In this document: piece by piece, positions 63,977 through 64,000 of the stretch
How positions within the stretch are numbered: the first letter of the stretch is position 1
Layout of the letters: each line of letters opens with the position of its first letter
The notes under the pieces: generated by a model
Database searches by the model: none
Seen by the model: the letters and a program-made list of their open reading frames with translations, nothing else
What the model was told of the DNA's origin: nothing
DNA from: Theobroma cacao
Taxonomy: Eukaryota; Streptophyta; Magnoliopsida; Malvales; Malvaceae
Reading direction: 5' to 3'
Assembly: GCF_000208745.1 (NCBI RefSeq)
Contig: NC_030857.1
Location: 6,993,200 to 7,057,199 of the forward strand
Length of the DNA stretch: 64,000 nt
Translations under genes and position numbers: made by a program

Positions 63977-64000
63977 ACCCCACCCTCCCCCCCCCCCCCC
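63977..64000. repeat. Poly-C tract at the window edge
   Basis: CCCCACCC then T and at least 14 C residues run to the last base. Such a tract is hard to sequence and often marks a contig end. Confidence 0.8.

Overview
The window is nuclear DNA of a eudicot plant, most likely a woody rosid outside the Brassicaceae. It has seven spliced genes with plant-type GT-AG introns, AT-rich spacers, microsatellites, small non-autonomous transposons and one degraded Ty1/copia fragment. The species cannot be fixed from sequence alone. All gene models were built by hand. For every complete gene the exon lengths sum to a multiple of three.

Layout, left to right: (1) 4-4697 minus, a multi-BRCT TopBP1/MEI1-like protein, running off the left edge; (2) 5485-12000 minus, ubinuclein (UBN), a subunit of the HIRA histone-chaperone complex, 13 exons, 773 aa; (3) a 4.5 kb spacer with a copia gag remnant and a palindromic AT-rich element; (4) 16547-20081 plus, plastid pTAC6/PAP8, 6 exons, 329 aa; (5) a 4 kb spacer; (6) 24065-26693 plus, the B-class MADS-box gene PISTILLATA/GLOBOSA, 7 exons, 209 aa, with a GC-AG intron and an assembly-type duplication of exon 3 at the only N; (7) a 2.8 kb spacer; (8) 29491-44986 plus, the H3K36 methyltransferase ASHH2/SDG8/EFS, 17 coding exons, 2289 aa; (9) 45704-46835 minus, a TCHQD-class glutathione S-transferase, 267 aa; (10) a 12 kb gene-poor stretch with three more palindromic elements, a GGCCCA-rich island and a G-box cluster; (11) 58876-62559 plus, a USP-domain receptor-like cytoplasmic kinase, 771 aa; (12) spacer ending in poly-C.

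As I recall the Arabidopsis map, neighbours At1g77280 (kinase), 77290 (TCHQD), 77300 (SDG8), 77310 (UBN2) and 77320 (MEI1), plus their duplicate segment At1g21590 (kinase), 21600 (pTAC6) and 21610 (UBN1), are all represented here in one unbroken block. PI lies inside the block, whereas in Arabidopsis it is on chromosome 5. The window therefore looks like the unfractionated ancestral arrangement. The genes do not form a pathway. Two act on chromatin (UBN, SDG8), one in meiosis/DNA repair (MEI1-like), one in plastid transcription, one in flower organ identity, one in detoxification and one in signalling.

I see no unknown multi-gene system. The most unusual items are a U12-type intron that appears to have AT-AA ends in the BRCT gene, the GC-AG intron in PI, a 28-residue tandem repeat array in SDG8, a six-copy palindromic AT-rich element family, and a TGACC/GGTCA-rich insertion with 9-bp target duplications in an SDG8 intron.
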